A stretch of 64,000 bases of DNA from Batrachochytrium dendrobatidis JAM81 (Eukaryota > Chytridiomycota > Chytridiomycetes > Rhizophydiales), in contig NW_006281105.1 in NCBI RefSeq assembly GCF_000203795.2, positions 434,001-498,000 of the forward strand. Direction: 5' to 3'. The notes beneath the pieces were generated by a model that did no database searches, was not told the origin of the DNA, and worked only from the letters and a program-made list of their open reading frames with translations. The position numbers and the translations under genes are program-made. This document shows, piece after piece, positions 35,699 through 46,166 of the stretch. The stretch's first letter is position 1. The number at the start of each line of letters is the position of its first letter.

Positions 35699-37632
35699 TT
35701 AAACATGGCACAAGACAACCGCACATTCAAATGATGCCTTTTGTCCAGAATCCATTGCGTCTCGATACAGTTTGTGACTACGCCATCCCCATGACTGATT
35801 GGTCTTGAAAATATCTGGCTTGCTCTCCAAAGTATAGCATTTGTTGGGAAAGAAACAATACAGCTGAAACCATGTCCGCACCTGAATCCGTTTATCTTCA
35901 TATCGACCACTTTGTACTGCAGAAGCAATAGGCTTTATAGAAGATTCTGATTCATCTTTAGATTCGTCTTGAACCCATCCCTCGCTATTGGGTGATATCC
36001 GTTGTAAATATATCCCAAGCTTTGGCAATCCATTTTTGGAAATCTGTTGTAGATATACTTGCCAGTACGATCCTGCATAATAAGCACGCTTGGATACCAG
36101 TTTAGATCCGGTCGCCAAATGCTGTAAATTGGAAAACTTGATGCCAAATCTAAATGGTGGGGATGTGCTGTTCTTGTAAGGAAACATGGGCCCTTTGATG
36201 ACATTGACTAAAAACTGTCCATCTATACGATCAGTATCATCATGAGGAATAGGCTCCTTGTCTGCCAATGTCACACTTCCAATCTCCAAATCCTCTGCCG
36301 ACGATCCAACAATTTTATCCTCGAGCTCCAACTGATTCCAAATGGCCCGCTCCAATACGGTATTCTGCACATGTCTTTCCTTTTTAATGGCTTTGAGTTC
36401 AGTAAACGAGAGATGGCAGAATCGGATAGCATTTGCAAAGACGTAAAGATGGTCGCGATTGTGCTCGTTGCATGCCTCACCCTTGTCTTTGGTGGTAGAC
36501 TTTGAAGAATCCATACTTGCATCACAAAGTATGTCATCAGAATCGTCATCGCTAAAGCCTTTGGGTACATTAGCATCTAGATCTGTTAAAGCGTTGCTTT
36601 CAACAAGCGTATGATTGCTGCAAGCCGTGTCTGATCTGAGCTGTACTTTAGACCACTCGGTGTCATTGGCCGAGCGACGACAAAGAACATCTCGCAAAAA
36701 CTCGTATCGGGAGAATTCATCTGGACACATGAAGCAATCAGATCCAACAATACGAGCTAGCCAATGCAATGGAAGTTTTTCCATCAACTGAGAAAACTCT
36801 GTATATCCCCGATGGCATAGCTGCGTGACAATTGTATTCAGCACTGAATCAGAGTATGTTCCATAAGAAAAATCATCACAGAAAATCAGGTACTCGATAA
36901 TGTTTGACTCGTCTAGGGTTGAAATAATAAACTGCATGCTTTGTTGGCAAATATCAAGATCGTCAAAAAATATACCAGCGGCCAAAAGCGACTTTGCATT
37001 TTCAGCTGTAATCGACATTTTAGTCTGACCATATATTCTATCATGAGCAAATCATGTTCTTGTTAGACATTTAAATGAAACTTGTACTATAGTACCAACA
37101 GTTTAAACAATTGTATTGTCATTTCAAAACGACAAGCAATGCTTACCTAGAGAACACGACGGTTAACGCTTCCACAGTAATATTCGGATCGTCAAACTGA
37201 ATTGAAATCGATGACTGAGATTGCTCAATCCAAAAGTTATTTGAGAGCATTCCAGCAAAATACGAATTGCTCACAAGAACAATGCGATGAAGCTTAAATT
37301 TATGGCCCAATGCCTCGACAGTAATATCAGAAAACATGCCATCCAAAAACCCACGGGCATACAAAGCCTGCGTCAGTTTCTTTAGATGGCTCATTTGATC
37401 TAGTCGATTGGTAGGTGAATCATTGGACTCGAAAGTGCTATTTGATGAGGATTGACCATTATCTAGTATTAAATGACAGTCGAGTACAAAAGCGAATCAG
37501 TTTCAAAACCCCATGATTGAAAAGACATTCTAGTATCGATTGCTTACACTCTGTCTCCAACTCATTAATTTGAAGTGTTATGATAGAGTCTTGCCTACTG
37601 AGACCTTGAATTGAATCGACACGGCTCGCCAT
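35699..37632 (-). CDS. BTB/POZ domain protein with BACK-like region
   Basis: Three exons: 37632-37548, 37462-37147 and 37037-35699, 579 aa. The BTB fold spans about residues 45-130: FLDGMFSDITVEALGHKFKL, HRIVLVSNSYFAGML, then ITVEALTVVFSRIYG. A BACK-like helical part follows (NAKSLLAAGIFFDDLDICQQ, residues ~140-250). An acidic linker precedes a C-terminal beta-rich domain (PPFRFGIKFSNLQHLATGSK, RAYYAGSYWQVYLQQI, KLGIYLQRI). This layout resembles fungal BTB-BACK proteins and animal germ-cell-less type proteins. BTB-BACK proteins often serve as CUL3 adaptors; that role is inferred, not shown. The substrate is unknown. Confidence 0.75.
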
Positions 37633-37870
37633 ACGAATGTATTGACAAGTTGGAATGAAACCAGTTTAGAGTTTCAAGTGTGGCTTACATGTCACGTGAT
37701 AAAATTGCTCACATTTGAGTCATTACAACTATTCAACTATTTGGTTTGATGGAATATTTAATACCACAAAAAATTACACTTTATAACGAGGGTTTGTGGT
37801 CTCAATCATCAAAACTCAAAACTCAATACAATCGTTTAAACACATCCAACCGTGAATTCATTTATTGTGC

Positions 37871-39245
37871 TTAAACTTCGCTCGTAATGCTCAGTCGCTC
37901 TTCAATCATGTTTACAATAGCACGATGTCCATTTGTTTCAGCAAAACTCTTGGCCGTCCCACCATGCTCACTACGTACAGTAGGATCTGACCCATACTTT
38001 TCCATCAACTCTCTCACAAGCTCTAAATGTCCATTTAAAGCTGCACTCATCAAAGAAGTCATAGGATGCTTCTTGTCTACTTCCTGCACAATTCTGGCGC
38101 CAGCTAAAATAAGTGCTTTTGCAGCTCGAACATTCCCAGATGTGATGCAGAGTCGATCAAAGGCAGTATGTCCACGTGGATCTTCTTGATTCACATCAAC
38201 TCCTTGTTGAAGTAAAAGCTCAAGGATAGCTACGCTATGACGAACAGTTGTAGATGCGTTTTCTGCCGCCCACATAAGTGGGGTTGAACCGCCTAGATCG
38301 GCAAGTTTTGCTTGCTCTGGATCGTGTTGGAGTATAGCTTCGGCTGCTTTAATACTGCCATATGTGACTGCTATGGAGAGAGCAGTTTTGCCCGACCTGG
38401 TAGTAGAATGGGTAGAAGCACCTCGTTGGAGCAGCAGGCGAACCATCTCACCAGATCCAGACTGACACGCAAGCTAAAGTCAACATGTTTTAATATCAAA
38501 ATATACCAAGATTAAAACCAACTGTGCAGCATTCATTCTTGGCTGCGTAAAATAGATTCTATTTACCATCAAGATGGTTTTTCCATTTTTATCTCGAGAC
38601 TCCATCGAGATTTGCTGTCCATGCTCGTTGAGAATGGAGGTTGATTTGGCAACATCAGCCTCGATAATGGCACGAGTTAGTTGGGCAGTGGCCTTAACTA
38701 CAGTGCTCTCATCTAATGAATATATATTGAGTCGTATCAAAATGCGTCTTATGGATTAGAACAATACAACGCCATTTATATAGAATTAAACCAAATGAAG
38801 CCGAGGACTTGCAGCCAAACAAAGCAAGTCCTTAATGCTCCCCAACTAGACTATAGAATCAGATTGCTTTAAATACAAACTCACCAGTAGTACTAGCCTC
38901 TGCTTCTGAATAGGTCTTGCTCCATATATCCTTTTTTCCAGTCTCGAGCCATTTAGTAAATGTAATACGCAGTTTAAATTTATACTTGGTTAAAGGCTTA
39001 AGATCTGTCAATACAAACATGGGCTCTTCGCCTTCATATGCAACCTCAAAGTTGAGTGCATTGGCTTCAGCTTTTGAGACTTGATACGTCAGACCTGGGA
39101 ATAGATATCTGGGGTCACGGTTACCGTAGGTCCAAACAACATCTGCTGAACGTGCCTGCGTTGATATCACTTTAAGCACGGGTAGAACAGAAGGCAGAGG
39201 TTGCTGATTCGGTTTATATGAATCTGGTGCAGATGGTTGCGACAT
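37871..39245 (-). CDS. FANK1: FANK1-like protein: fibronectin III plus ankyrin repeats
   Basis: Three exons: 39245-38885, 38712-38567 and 38473-37871, 369 aa (human FANK1 has 345). Residues ~20-120 are a fibronectin type III domain (SADVVWTY ... MFVLTDLKPLTKYKFKLRITF). From about residue 125 there are five to six ankyrin repeats. Recognisable units include KNGKTILMLACQSGSGEMVRLLLQRGA, shown by TRSGKTALSIAVTYGSIKAA, LGGSTPLMWAAENAS, DPRGHTAFDRLCITSGN and HPMTSLMSAALNGHLEL. This domain pair in this order is the FANK1 architecture, a gene expressed in testis and ciliated cells of animals. A flagellar or zoospore role is inferred. A repeat terminus lies 46 bp upstream of the ATG. Confidence 0.8.
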
Positions 39246-39654
39246 GAATACTGGATTATTGCAGCAAATGTATGGTAAAACGCACTTGAATTACAGTCGT
39301 ATTCACGTAAAATAAAGCTTGTAATTATCTTGGCAACTTCATTTTGTCTTGGGATTGACAATGATTTAAATATTTGATGCGCTTTTCTGTTACAAATTGA
39401 TTGTACTGCTGCTTCAATTGACACAGCGTACATCATATGATACGCACACACCAAACTATAGTTTTGAACCAAGACTATCCTTTTTGACAGCCATACGCTG
39501 TACAATCACCAGATTCATTCATTACAATCCAGATATTGGATTGTATTTTTGTCAACTAAACTCATCTTAGTTGTATCCCAACATATCACAGATACAGTTG
39601 CGCTCTAGTTCAAAAGAACAAGCTGTTAAAAATAAAATTTGAATCTAAGGGTAT
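39246..39654. other. Intergenic between FANK1-like and SLC35C2-like
   Basis: About 400 bp. Most of it is the repeat copy at 39285-39560. The rest is AT-rich and includes the 3' flank of the transporter. No gene seen. Confidence 0.45.
39285..39560. repeat. Dispersed MITE-like repeat, left terminus present
   Basis: Left terminus ACAGTCGTATTCACGTAAAA at 39293-39312, preceded by ACTTGAATT, which also precedes the terminus of copy 8044. Interior: ACTATAGTTTTGAACCAAGA, GCCATACGCTGTACAATCAC and CAGATTCATTCATTACAATC, the clearest version of the internal core. The right terminus was not found. Confidence 0.6.
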
Positions 39655-41107
39655 TCATTTGGCTTGAAGTTGAAGTTGAAGCTCAAGTTCTAATTCAACA
39701 TCATACATATCGTCCGAGGACGATAGCAACTGCCATGTATGGTCTGTATCTGGTGTGTCTGGACCATGTCCTTTTTTTGAACCACACTGCTGACCTTCTT
39801 TAAATCGAATATAGTTGTATCCTGCGATTCCAGCAATGCTTACGGCAAGTCCAAACAATACGTTTCCAGTGAATCTATCTCCAAACGCGAATGCAGACAC
39901 CGCAATTGTAATAATCTCCTTAAAAATGCCTGCTACTGAAAAAGTCACGACTGATGTTTCTGCAATAACATTGAGTTCCAAAAGGATCACAGCAAACGAT
40001 GCCATGCCGTTTACAAACAGTAGTCCAACTATTTGAAAAATGCTTGCAGGTGTAGCAAAATGAAATGAACCAGCCAAACTACTGAATCCCTCCATGATAA
40101 GGAATGCTACAAACAGTGACACTGCTACAGCTGGCGATACTAAAAATGCTGTGGCTAGTGGGTTTCCTTTTCCAAATGTTGTGCTTCGTAGCAATAGTTG
40201 TGTTAGTGTCCACCGCAGTCCAGACATAATCGTTGCAATCTGCGCCTCAGTGTACCCCACTGCGTCAAATTTGGTTTCGTTGGCTACCATAATCCATACA
40301 CCCATGACAATGACCAGAATCGCAACGAGCATTGAAAACTTTGGCTGCTCGAATCCAAATATGAATGCAAATAACAAAACAAACACTGGTGAGGCACTTT
40401 TAACCATGGTGTAAAATGAAAGTGTGATACTCTAAATGTTGGGTAGTAGCAATATTAGCAATCGTGAACAAAAGTCATGGCATCCAACAACCACCGAAAT
40501 AATGTAATTTAAACAAATGAACCGTGCATTGAACATTGTTTATCTTGGTTCAAACTTTTTTACTACATACCTTGAGACTACTGTTTGACAGTCCAATATC
40601 AAGTGCAGTTGCTATACCACATGGTAGCACGATAGTCAGGTAATCATATGCGCGTGGAATCTTGTCTGGTAGTAGTTTGGGTAAAGCAGTCACCATGATA
40701 AGCCCTGAAAGTCCAAACTGAATAATCATTTGAAACATTGTTGTAAAAACTGGAAATGGAAATGCAAAATGCTCTTTTGAAAACATCCATTTGTTGAGCA
40801 TATGCAATGAAATAGAGACAGTGAACCACGAGCCTATCCTAATGAATCGGGATTTTAATCAAGCAATGTATAGGTAAATTATGTTTAGCATCTGCATATA
40901 AAATTGAATAAAAATCATATTAAGCACATTGTTACAATGATTTGACATAAAACCGGCTTACAGAATAGCTACTTTGGTAATCTTGAGCCAATTCAAATGC
41001 CTTGTAGCTGCGGTTTGTGTTTGGTTCAGAGTTTCTTGAGACTCGTTTATCCTATCAAATGGCTGAAACTGCCTTTTGTCATCTTGTGTACATGTAAAAA
41101 AGTCGAG
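39655..41107 (-). CDS. SLC35C2-like nucleotide-sugar/triose-phosphate transporter, 5' end unresolved
   Basis: Three exons are clear: an upstream exon ending at 40962, then 40838-40571 and 40431-39655. They join as KITKVAIL/IGSWFTVSISLHMLNKWMFS and SNSSLK/SITLSFYTMVKSASPVFV, the SLC35C2/drug-metabolite transporter pattern. About ten hydrophobic helices follow, ending with GFAVSIAGIAGYNYIRF-like sequence and an acidic Glu/Leu/Gln tail. The upstream exon is open back to an in-frame TAA at 41110-41108 but contains no in-frame ATG. So the start codon must be in a further 5' exon I could not find, or the 5' end is disrupted. A repeat terminus begins right there (41117). These proteins move nucleotide sugars or small metabolites across Golgi/ER membranes; the substrate is unknown. 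Confidence 0.75.
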
Positions 41108-41116
41108 TTAGTCCTG

Positions 41117-41690
41117 TACACTCGTGTTCACGTAAAATGGAGTATTAAATAAGGGTGTCAAAATACATGATAAGCAGCCAGTCTTATGGATTGATGCCAA
41201 TCTTACTAAACAGCACTGTGTCTTCTGAACTCATTAAAGCTCACTGATTTTTGTGTAGAAAACTAAACAAATGTTTCCATCCGAGTTCTAGTAAATTCAG
41301 TACTTGTTCAATCTTTAGCTCTTGTACAAACTAAACATTGTAGTATTGATGATTGACACGGAAACAAGAGTTGTACTCGTGGGATTGTTCTCTTAAACTA
41401 GGCGCGAACATATCCGAGTTTTTAGGACACAAGTGAGGCTTGATGACAACATCAAAATAGTCAAATTCCATATCTGGACTGCAATGGATAAATCTGGTGA
41501 TTATACAATGTATGACTACCAAAAAGGATAAACTCAGTTCAAAACTATAGTTTGATTGAGTATTATGTGATGGACATTGTGTTTTGAAGAATCAAGAATG
41601 GCAATTGACAAAGCAGTCAATTTCTAGTAGGAAAGCACAAGAAATATTTGAACCCCAAGTCGAATGCACTAGAATTCACTTGGAGTAAAA
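41117..41690 (-). repeat. Long dispersed MITE-like repeat, reverse orientation
   Basis: Left terminus CTCGTGTTCACGTAAAATGG at 41121-41140. Interior blocks appear as the reverse complement of copy 39285: AATCTGGTGATTATACAATG and CAAAACTATAGTTTGATTGA. Additional blocks AAGCAGCCAGTCTTATGGAT and AAAGCAGTCAATTTCTAGTA match 58361 and 33801. This is the longest copy seen; its right end is not sharply defined. Confidence 0.55.
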
Positions 41691-42299
41691 AGCAGGATGG
41701 CTTGTAAAGCTATTCTTGAGTAAAGATGAACTATATTTGAGTAGAAACTAGTATCAGTTACACTAAATAAACTCATACACTCTTACTAAAAGTCCTCAAT
41801 TGGTTCATTTTATATATGCCACGTATCTGAGGTGCGAAATTAGAAGCTATGCTGTCGAAAAGCAATACTGAATTCAAAGTACCCAATTATGTCTGGAGCA
41901 GTAGATGCCAATGATTCCTTTTATCAACTGTGATTGAGCATGCACACCTTCAGCTAGGATTATACTATAGTGAAAAATGGAATATCTGGGGTCAAACCAG
42001 AATGCTGCGTTTTGTATGCCACATCAACACGTGACTGTCGTTTGTGTGCTGAGTTGTTTGATATAGAACACAAGCTGGTGACAGTAGAATATCCTACTGA
42101 TGACAAGCCTAAAGTAGAGTAGTGACGATGAGTCTAGAAAGTGGCAAACTAGGTATTTCGAAAGTTGCAAATATTTTGATTTGAAGCGCCAGTGCTTTGG
42201 ATTCATTGCCATATTCACAACATGCAACGTGTATATCTTGCAGTAATTGCTTCAGAATAGAAATGGCTGAATATTCAGTGGTTTCCTATTCCGATAAAC

Positions 42300-42560
42300 A
42301 GTCAGTGTCTGGCATCACACACTGTAAAAACCATTTTTATTATACTCGATTGTCGCCGAGTTCAAGAATAGACAATATAAAACTATCCTCGCGACACTGC
42401 TGTTAAACGATTGGTAGGCCATGTTAAATCAGTGAATGTGTAGCTTTGTCGAGTTCAGAGGCATGATATTGATCTGTAAATCGATGCCTAACATCTCATA
42501 AGATTGGGTGTTTATTATACACCGACTCCCTTACTGAATGTTGTATCTTACGTGAATGCA
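42300..42560 (+). repeat. Dispersed MITE-like repeat, right terminus present
   Basis: Starts near GTCAGTGTCTGGCATCACAC, as in copy 34924. It continues through CTCGCGACACTGCTGTTAAA and CGATTGGTAGGCCATGTTAA, ending at TGTATCTTACGTGAATGCAA (42541 on). The right terminus is about 60 bp upstream of the small + strand frame at 42620. Confidence 0.5.
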
Positions 42561-42619
42561 AGTGTTGAGCATTATAGTCATGCGTTGTAAAAGATAGACT
42601 CGTGTTTATAGAATACGAA

Positions 42620-42796
42620 ATGAAACTACGCAACAATAAGCAAGTAGGGTTTGGTAGAATGGTTGACGCTGATCTAACAACAAGTGTGGGTGATATCAGG
42701 AGATTGGGATTTATCCATGTCTTGCGCCAAATATGGAAATACTTTGGCCAGGAGCGCATCGCGAAAACAATAGCTTTGCTATGGAGGGTGTTGTAG
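42620..42796 (+). CDS. Candidate 58-residue basic protein
   Basis: Short frame from an ATG at 42620 to a TAG. The protein starts MKLRNNKQVGFGRMVDADLT and ends in an amphipathic or membrane-like helix (FIHVLRQIWKYFG, then IAKTIALLWRVL). It has no intron and I recognise no family. In its favour: a sensible residue mix, a basic charge typical of small mitochondrial proteins, and a repeat terminus at the same distance upstream as for other genes here. Against: the opposite strand is also open across the same stretch (42861-42496), so the coding strand is not certain. Confidence 0.3.
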   Translation: MKLRNNKQVGFGRMVDADLTTSVGDIRRLGFIHVLRQIWKYFGQERIAKTIALLWRVL

Positions 42797-42931
42797 CAAG
42801 ATAGTGTGGATAGTACTCTCCCACACGCACTGTAATAATAGCATTTAGAGTAATTACACAACCATTAGTATTTAAAGTCACTTGAGATCTTTAGTTTTAT
42901 ACTTTATTTATCCGGTTTCTTGTTTGTTCTC

Positions 42932-44526
42932 ATGTCAAACACCAATTCAAAACGAGTATGTCTGTTCGTTACTATAGTTCGGCAGTAAGTGTGCAAAGCC
43001 ATTCCAACCATTCCGTTATCCAATAAGTGAATGTCTAATAGCTATTGACCAATACAATTACATTAGTGGCGAGACTGAATTAAACAGAAAGGTTCCACGA
43101 GTTTTGCAAGGACAATCTGGTAATGCCTATTTTGGTTTGAAACAATTATGCAATCAGGACTTGATGTTTTATTAAGCACGTATCTGCCTTGTTTGTGTAA
43201 TCATAGATCATCCAATGAATAGTACGGGTATTCAGCAATCAAATGCGCTGGCCTGGAGACTTCGTAAATATCAACTCGATTATATTTATTGTAGTGATCT
43301 GTCTAGAGCAAATCAGGTTTGTTTTCTGGATCAATAATATGACTAGATTCTAGTACTATTGTAATGAATGCAGCCAGTTTTATGTAAAAGCTTATATAAG
43401 CACTCTCTTTTTAAAGCTGATATTTCATACCTCTAATCTTTTGAAACGATGACATGATTATTTTTGAATTTAGATGGCGGTCGAGATTGCAAAGTATCAT
43501 CCAGAAGCTCCAGTTGTCAAAGACGAGCGACTTCGAGAAATGGTATGCTTTTGTTTTCTAAAGATAAAAGCGTATACATTAAACATGGATTCAATATCAA
43601 CTGAAACTGGATCAAAGATAATGCAATCAGCTCATATTTGTACTTTTTCTGAATCAAATCTAATTTAATAGAATCTGGGCGAGCTTACAGGATTATCTTG
43701 GCCTAAAGTCAAGAGCATTTTGAAAAAAGAAGACAAGCACTTTGAGGATGTAGTTGGTCGTAAAGGAGAACGACCTGCTGATTTTCGTAATCGAGTGATC
43801 AACTTTTACGGTGCATTACTCTCTCGCCATCTCGTTCAACCCCATGAAAAGATTATGACGGCCATGTTTGCTCATTCATTAAATTTGAATACCACCGAAG
43901 CTAATGCAGCCGCTGTGTATAAATCAGCCATTGCATCGGCTATTCCAGGCCAAGTCTGCGAGCCATTGACTAAAAGCTTATTGACACGCAGTCATGCCGC
44001 TCCAGTAAGCAAATCAGACGAGTCGGCATCATTACAAGTTGAAAATATGCCATCCATTCCCAAGATGAAGCAAAGACACATCCTTTTAGTATCCCATGGC
44101 GGCTGGATTGAACAACTTTTTAAATACTTGTTGGAAGATATGAAATTCACTGTTGAGGGTAAAACAGACATTGGGTTCCCGAAAAATGCGTCCATGTATC
44201 AGTTCAGAATTTCCAAATCTCACAAACCGGATGGCGACTATGAATGGGAGGGATCTGTTCAGCTAATGAATAGTGTCGGACATTTGGCTTGTTTGGAGAA
44301 AAATACTTCTGAGCCATACAATCCTGAAGCACCGAGCGCTACGAATACTGTCAAGGCTGTTGCTGGTGTAATTAGTCCATCACCATCGCGCCGAAATATC
44401 ATAGTGGGTCCCAACTCGGCTGGTGTTCCTAGAGGACTTGTTCAGCCTCCTAGAAAAAAGCTGATTGATTTCATGAAGGCTCCACAAAACAAGTCAGCAG
44501 AAAGAGTTCGCAGTCTAGGCTGGTGA
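42932..44526 (+). CDS. TIGAR-like histidine phosphatase with C-terminal extension
   Basis: Five exons: 42932-42984, 43067-43119, 43207-43316, 43474-43542 and 43672-44526, 379 aa (human TIGAR 270). The catalytic motif is rebuilt across intron 1: TIVRHGETELN, giving the phospho-accepting His. YCSDLSRANQ and DERLREMNLGELTG supply the Arg and Glu of the family. The second catalytic His is in LLVSHGGWIEQLF. The last ~90 residues are a Pro/Ser/Arg-rich extension absent from human TIGAR. Family members hydrolyse fructose-2,6-bisphosphate or related sugar or bisphosphoglycerate substrates. The precise substrate is not decided by sequence. No other gene in the window clearly shares its pathway. Confidence 0.85.
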
Positions 44527-44862
44527 TGCTGAAGGTGGATGACTCGAGTGATTCAAATAATGCTTATCAATAAATTACATGCTATTGCCTATACATCTCG
44601 AGTCAGATACCATGTTAAACAATTATTTTTGCCATGTAGAGATGGAATTTATGGATTAGATTAATCGGCACGATTGTCGGTTTCAGTCAACTAAAATGAA
44701 AGCAATCCACATGAATGGCAGATGGTTCCGAGTAGAATCATTGGTTTTAGATTTTCGGGTATAAGGTGAATATTTTACATCAGATAAGCTCTGTTCAATA
44801 TTTCACTCGAGTCCGAGAACGTTGCTGGGTTTACCAATATCTATAAACAAGACCATCATCAA
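44527..44862. other. Intergenic, nothing recognised
   Basis: 336 bp between the TIGAR-like stop and the next ATG, same strand. AT-rich; contains two ACTCGAGT-like sites (about 44543 and 44808) but no repeat copy or gene that I can support. Confidence 0.4.
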
Positions 44863-46005
44863 ATGCAAACCAGCAACTACCTTTTACATATCCATTCAAC
44901 AGTACCCTCATCCATATCCGATATCACAAGCCAATATGCAATACCACACCAACCCACTCCTATAGTTACGCAGCCACATCAACCCGCTCCAGCTATTTCT
45001 CCATCAAATAGCGCATATTCAAGAGCAAACACACCATTATCCATCAAAGCTACAAGACCGTATAGTCCTGTCAATGAGAATTTGCTTATTCATGCGTTTC
45101 AAAAAATGGACCTTGAGCAGGAAGAGCGAGCCATGTCAGAATGGCAAAAGAGAAAACGTCATCAACGTGTATCGAGCACATTCTCTCAATCCGGTTTTGC
45201 TCCCGAATGCATAGTTTCGTCTCGACAATTAAACGCTCGATCTCAGACTCCAATAAATATGCCAGGATCACGTCAGACTGCTCAACACTTGCCATCACCT
45301 AGTTTTCACGATGTTGCAAAGTTTTTGGAGCATCCGGAAAAAATAGCCGAGTTGGATTCCCAGCATGTGGATCTATTGATTAAGCTGCTGGAGCAGAATA
45401 AGCAGTCGTATCAACGTTGGCTTGAGTCTAAAGCCTATGAGCGTAAGCTCAGTCGGGCCAAAGATTTGGCAGAAGCAAAAAAACAACGCACTGAGCAGGA
45501 ACGTAAGGCTGCCAGGGAAATACAGCAGAGATTAAATACCAAGATGAAGCTTGATGAGTGGAAAAGAAAAAAGGATCTTGAGCGACTAAAAGAACAAGTG
45601 CAGTCCCATGACGAAATGCAGCAGATCAAAACGGAGGTCGCGCAGCGTAGAAAAGAGGCTAATAAGGCATATCATATCTGGTATCATAATTACTGTCAAA
45701 AGCAAAAAGAGCTGAGCATGTCAGAAAATGCGCATTTAAATAGTAAACGACTGTCCAGTCGTCAACAGTGGGTTGATACTCTACCTAATTTTATTGATAC
45801 AGGTATGACTTCAAAATCAAGATCCAAAATGTCTAGAAATAGAGCCGAAGGCGTGGAACCACTCCTGTCACCACCTCATCTTTACCAGGACTACACCAGA
45901 TGTAAATTACTTGTACCTGATTATGTCCGCAAATACGGAGTTCAAGTTGCATCCGCAGGTATGGGTCTAGCACTAGATCATGTTTTTCAAAACGAATCCG
46001 TTTGA
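44863..46005 (+). CDS. CCDC34-like coiled-coil protein
   Basis: Single exon, 380 aa. Residues 1-65 are Pro/Ser/Thr-rich. From about residue 155 there is a long Lys/Glu/Arg/Gln helix with repeated aromatic-basic units: YQRWLESKAYERKL, LDEWKRKKDLERLK and AYHIWYHNYCQKQKE. Such spaced W-K/E units are characteristic of CCDC34, a ciliary/sperm-flagellum coiled-coil protein in animals. The ending (VPDYVRKYGVQVASAGMGLA) is not family-typical. The family assignment rests on this pattern by eye and is tentative. Other coiled-coil basal-body proteins remain possible. It is convergent with NOC3, 161 bp apart. Confidence 0.5.
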   Translation: MQTSNYLLHIHSTVPSSISDITSQYAIPHQPTPIVTQPHQPAPAISPSNSAYSRANTPLSIKATRPYSPVNENLLIHAFQKMDLEQEERAMSEWQKRKRHQRVSSTFSQSGFAPECIVSSRQLNARSQTPINMPGSRQTAQHLPSPSFHDVAKFLEHPEKIAELDSQHVDLLIKLLEQNKQSYQRWLESKAYERKLSRAKDLAEAKKQRTEQERKAAREIQQRLNTKMKLDEWKRKKDLERLKEQVQSHDEMQQIKTEVAQRRKEANKAYHIWYHNYCQKQKELSMSENAHLNSKRLSSRQQWVDTLPNFIDTGMTSKSRSKMSRNRAEGVEPLLSPPHLYQDYTRCKLLVPDYVRKYGVQVASAGMGLALDHVFQNESV

Positions 46006-46166
46006 GCAATCAATAAACCTTTAATACACTGCAAAATCTCGGCACAACAGGCATTCCATAGTCGAGCAAATTTTAAAATGTTTAGTGATCTTGTATAGTA
46101 ATTTCGACAACTCCACTAGTCATGTTTGTCAAGAATTTTAAATAGAATATATTTATAACAAAAACT

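Larger units (their letters stand above)
41108..42619. other. Long intergenic region, mostly repeats
   Basis: About 1.5 kb with no supported gene. It holds an inverted-orientation repeat copy (41117-41690), a ~600 bp stretch of unassigned AT-rich sequence (41691-42299), and a forward copy (42300-42560). A missing 5' exon of the SLC35C2-like gene could lie here, but none was recognised. Confidence 0.5.

Noticed and set aside
41331..41522. Minus frame that could have been a 5' exon of the SLC35C2-like gene
   Set aside because: It falls inside a dispersed repeat copy and offers no membrane-protein N-terminus or suitable donor.
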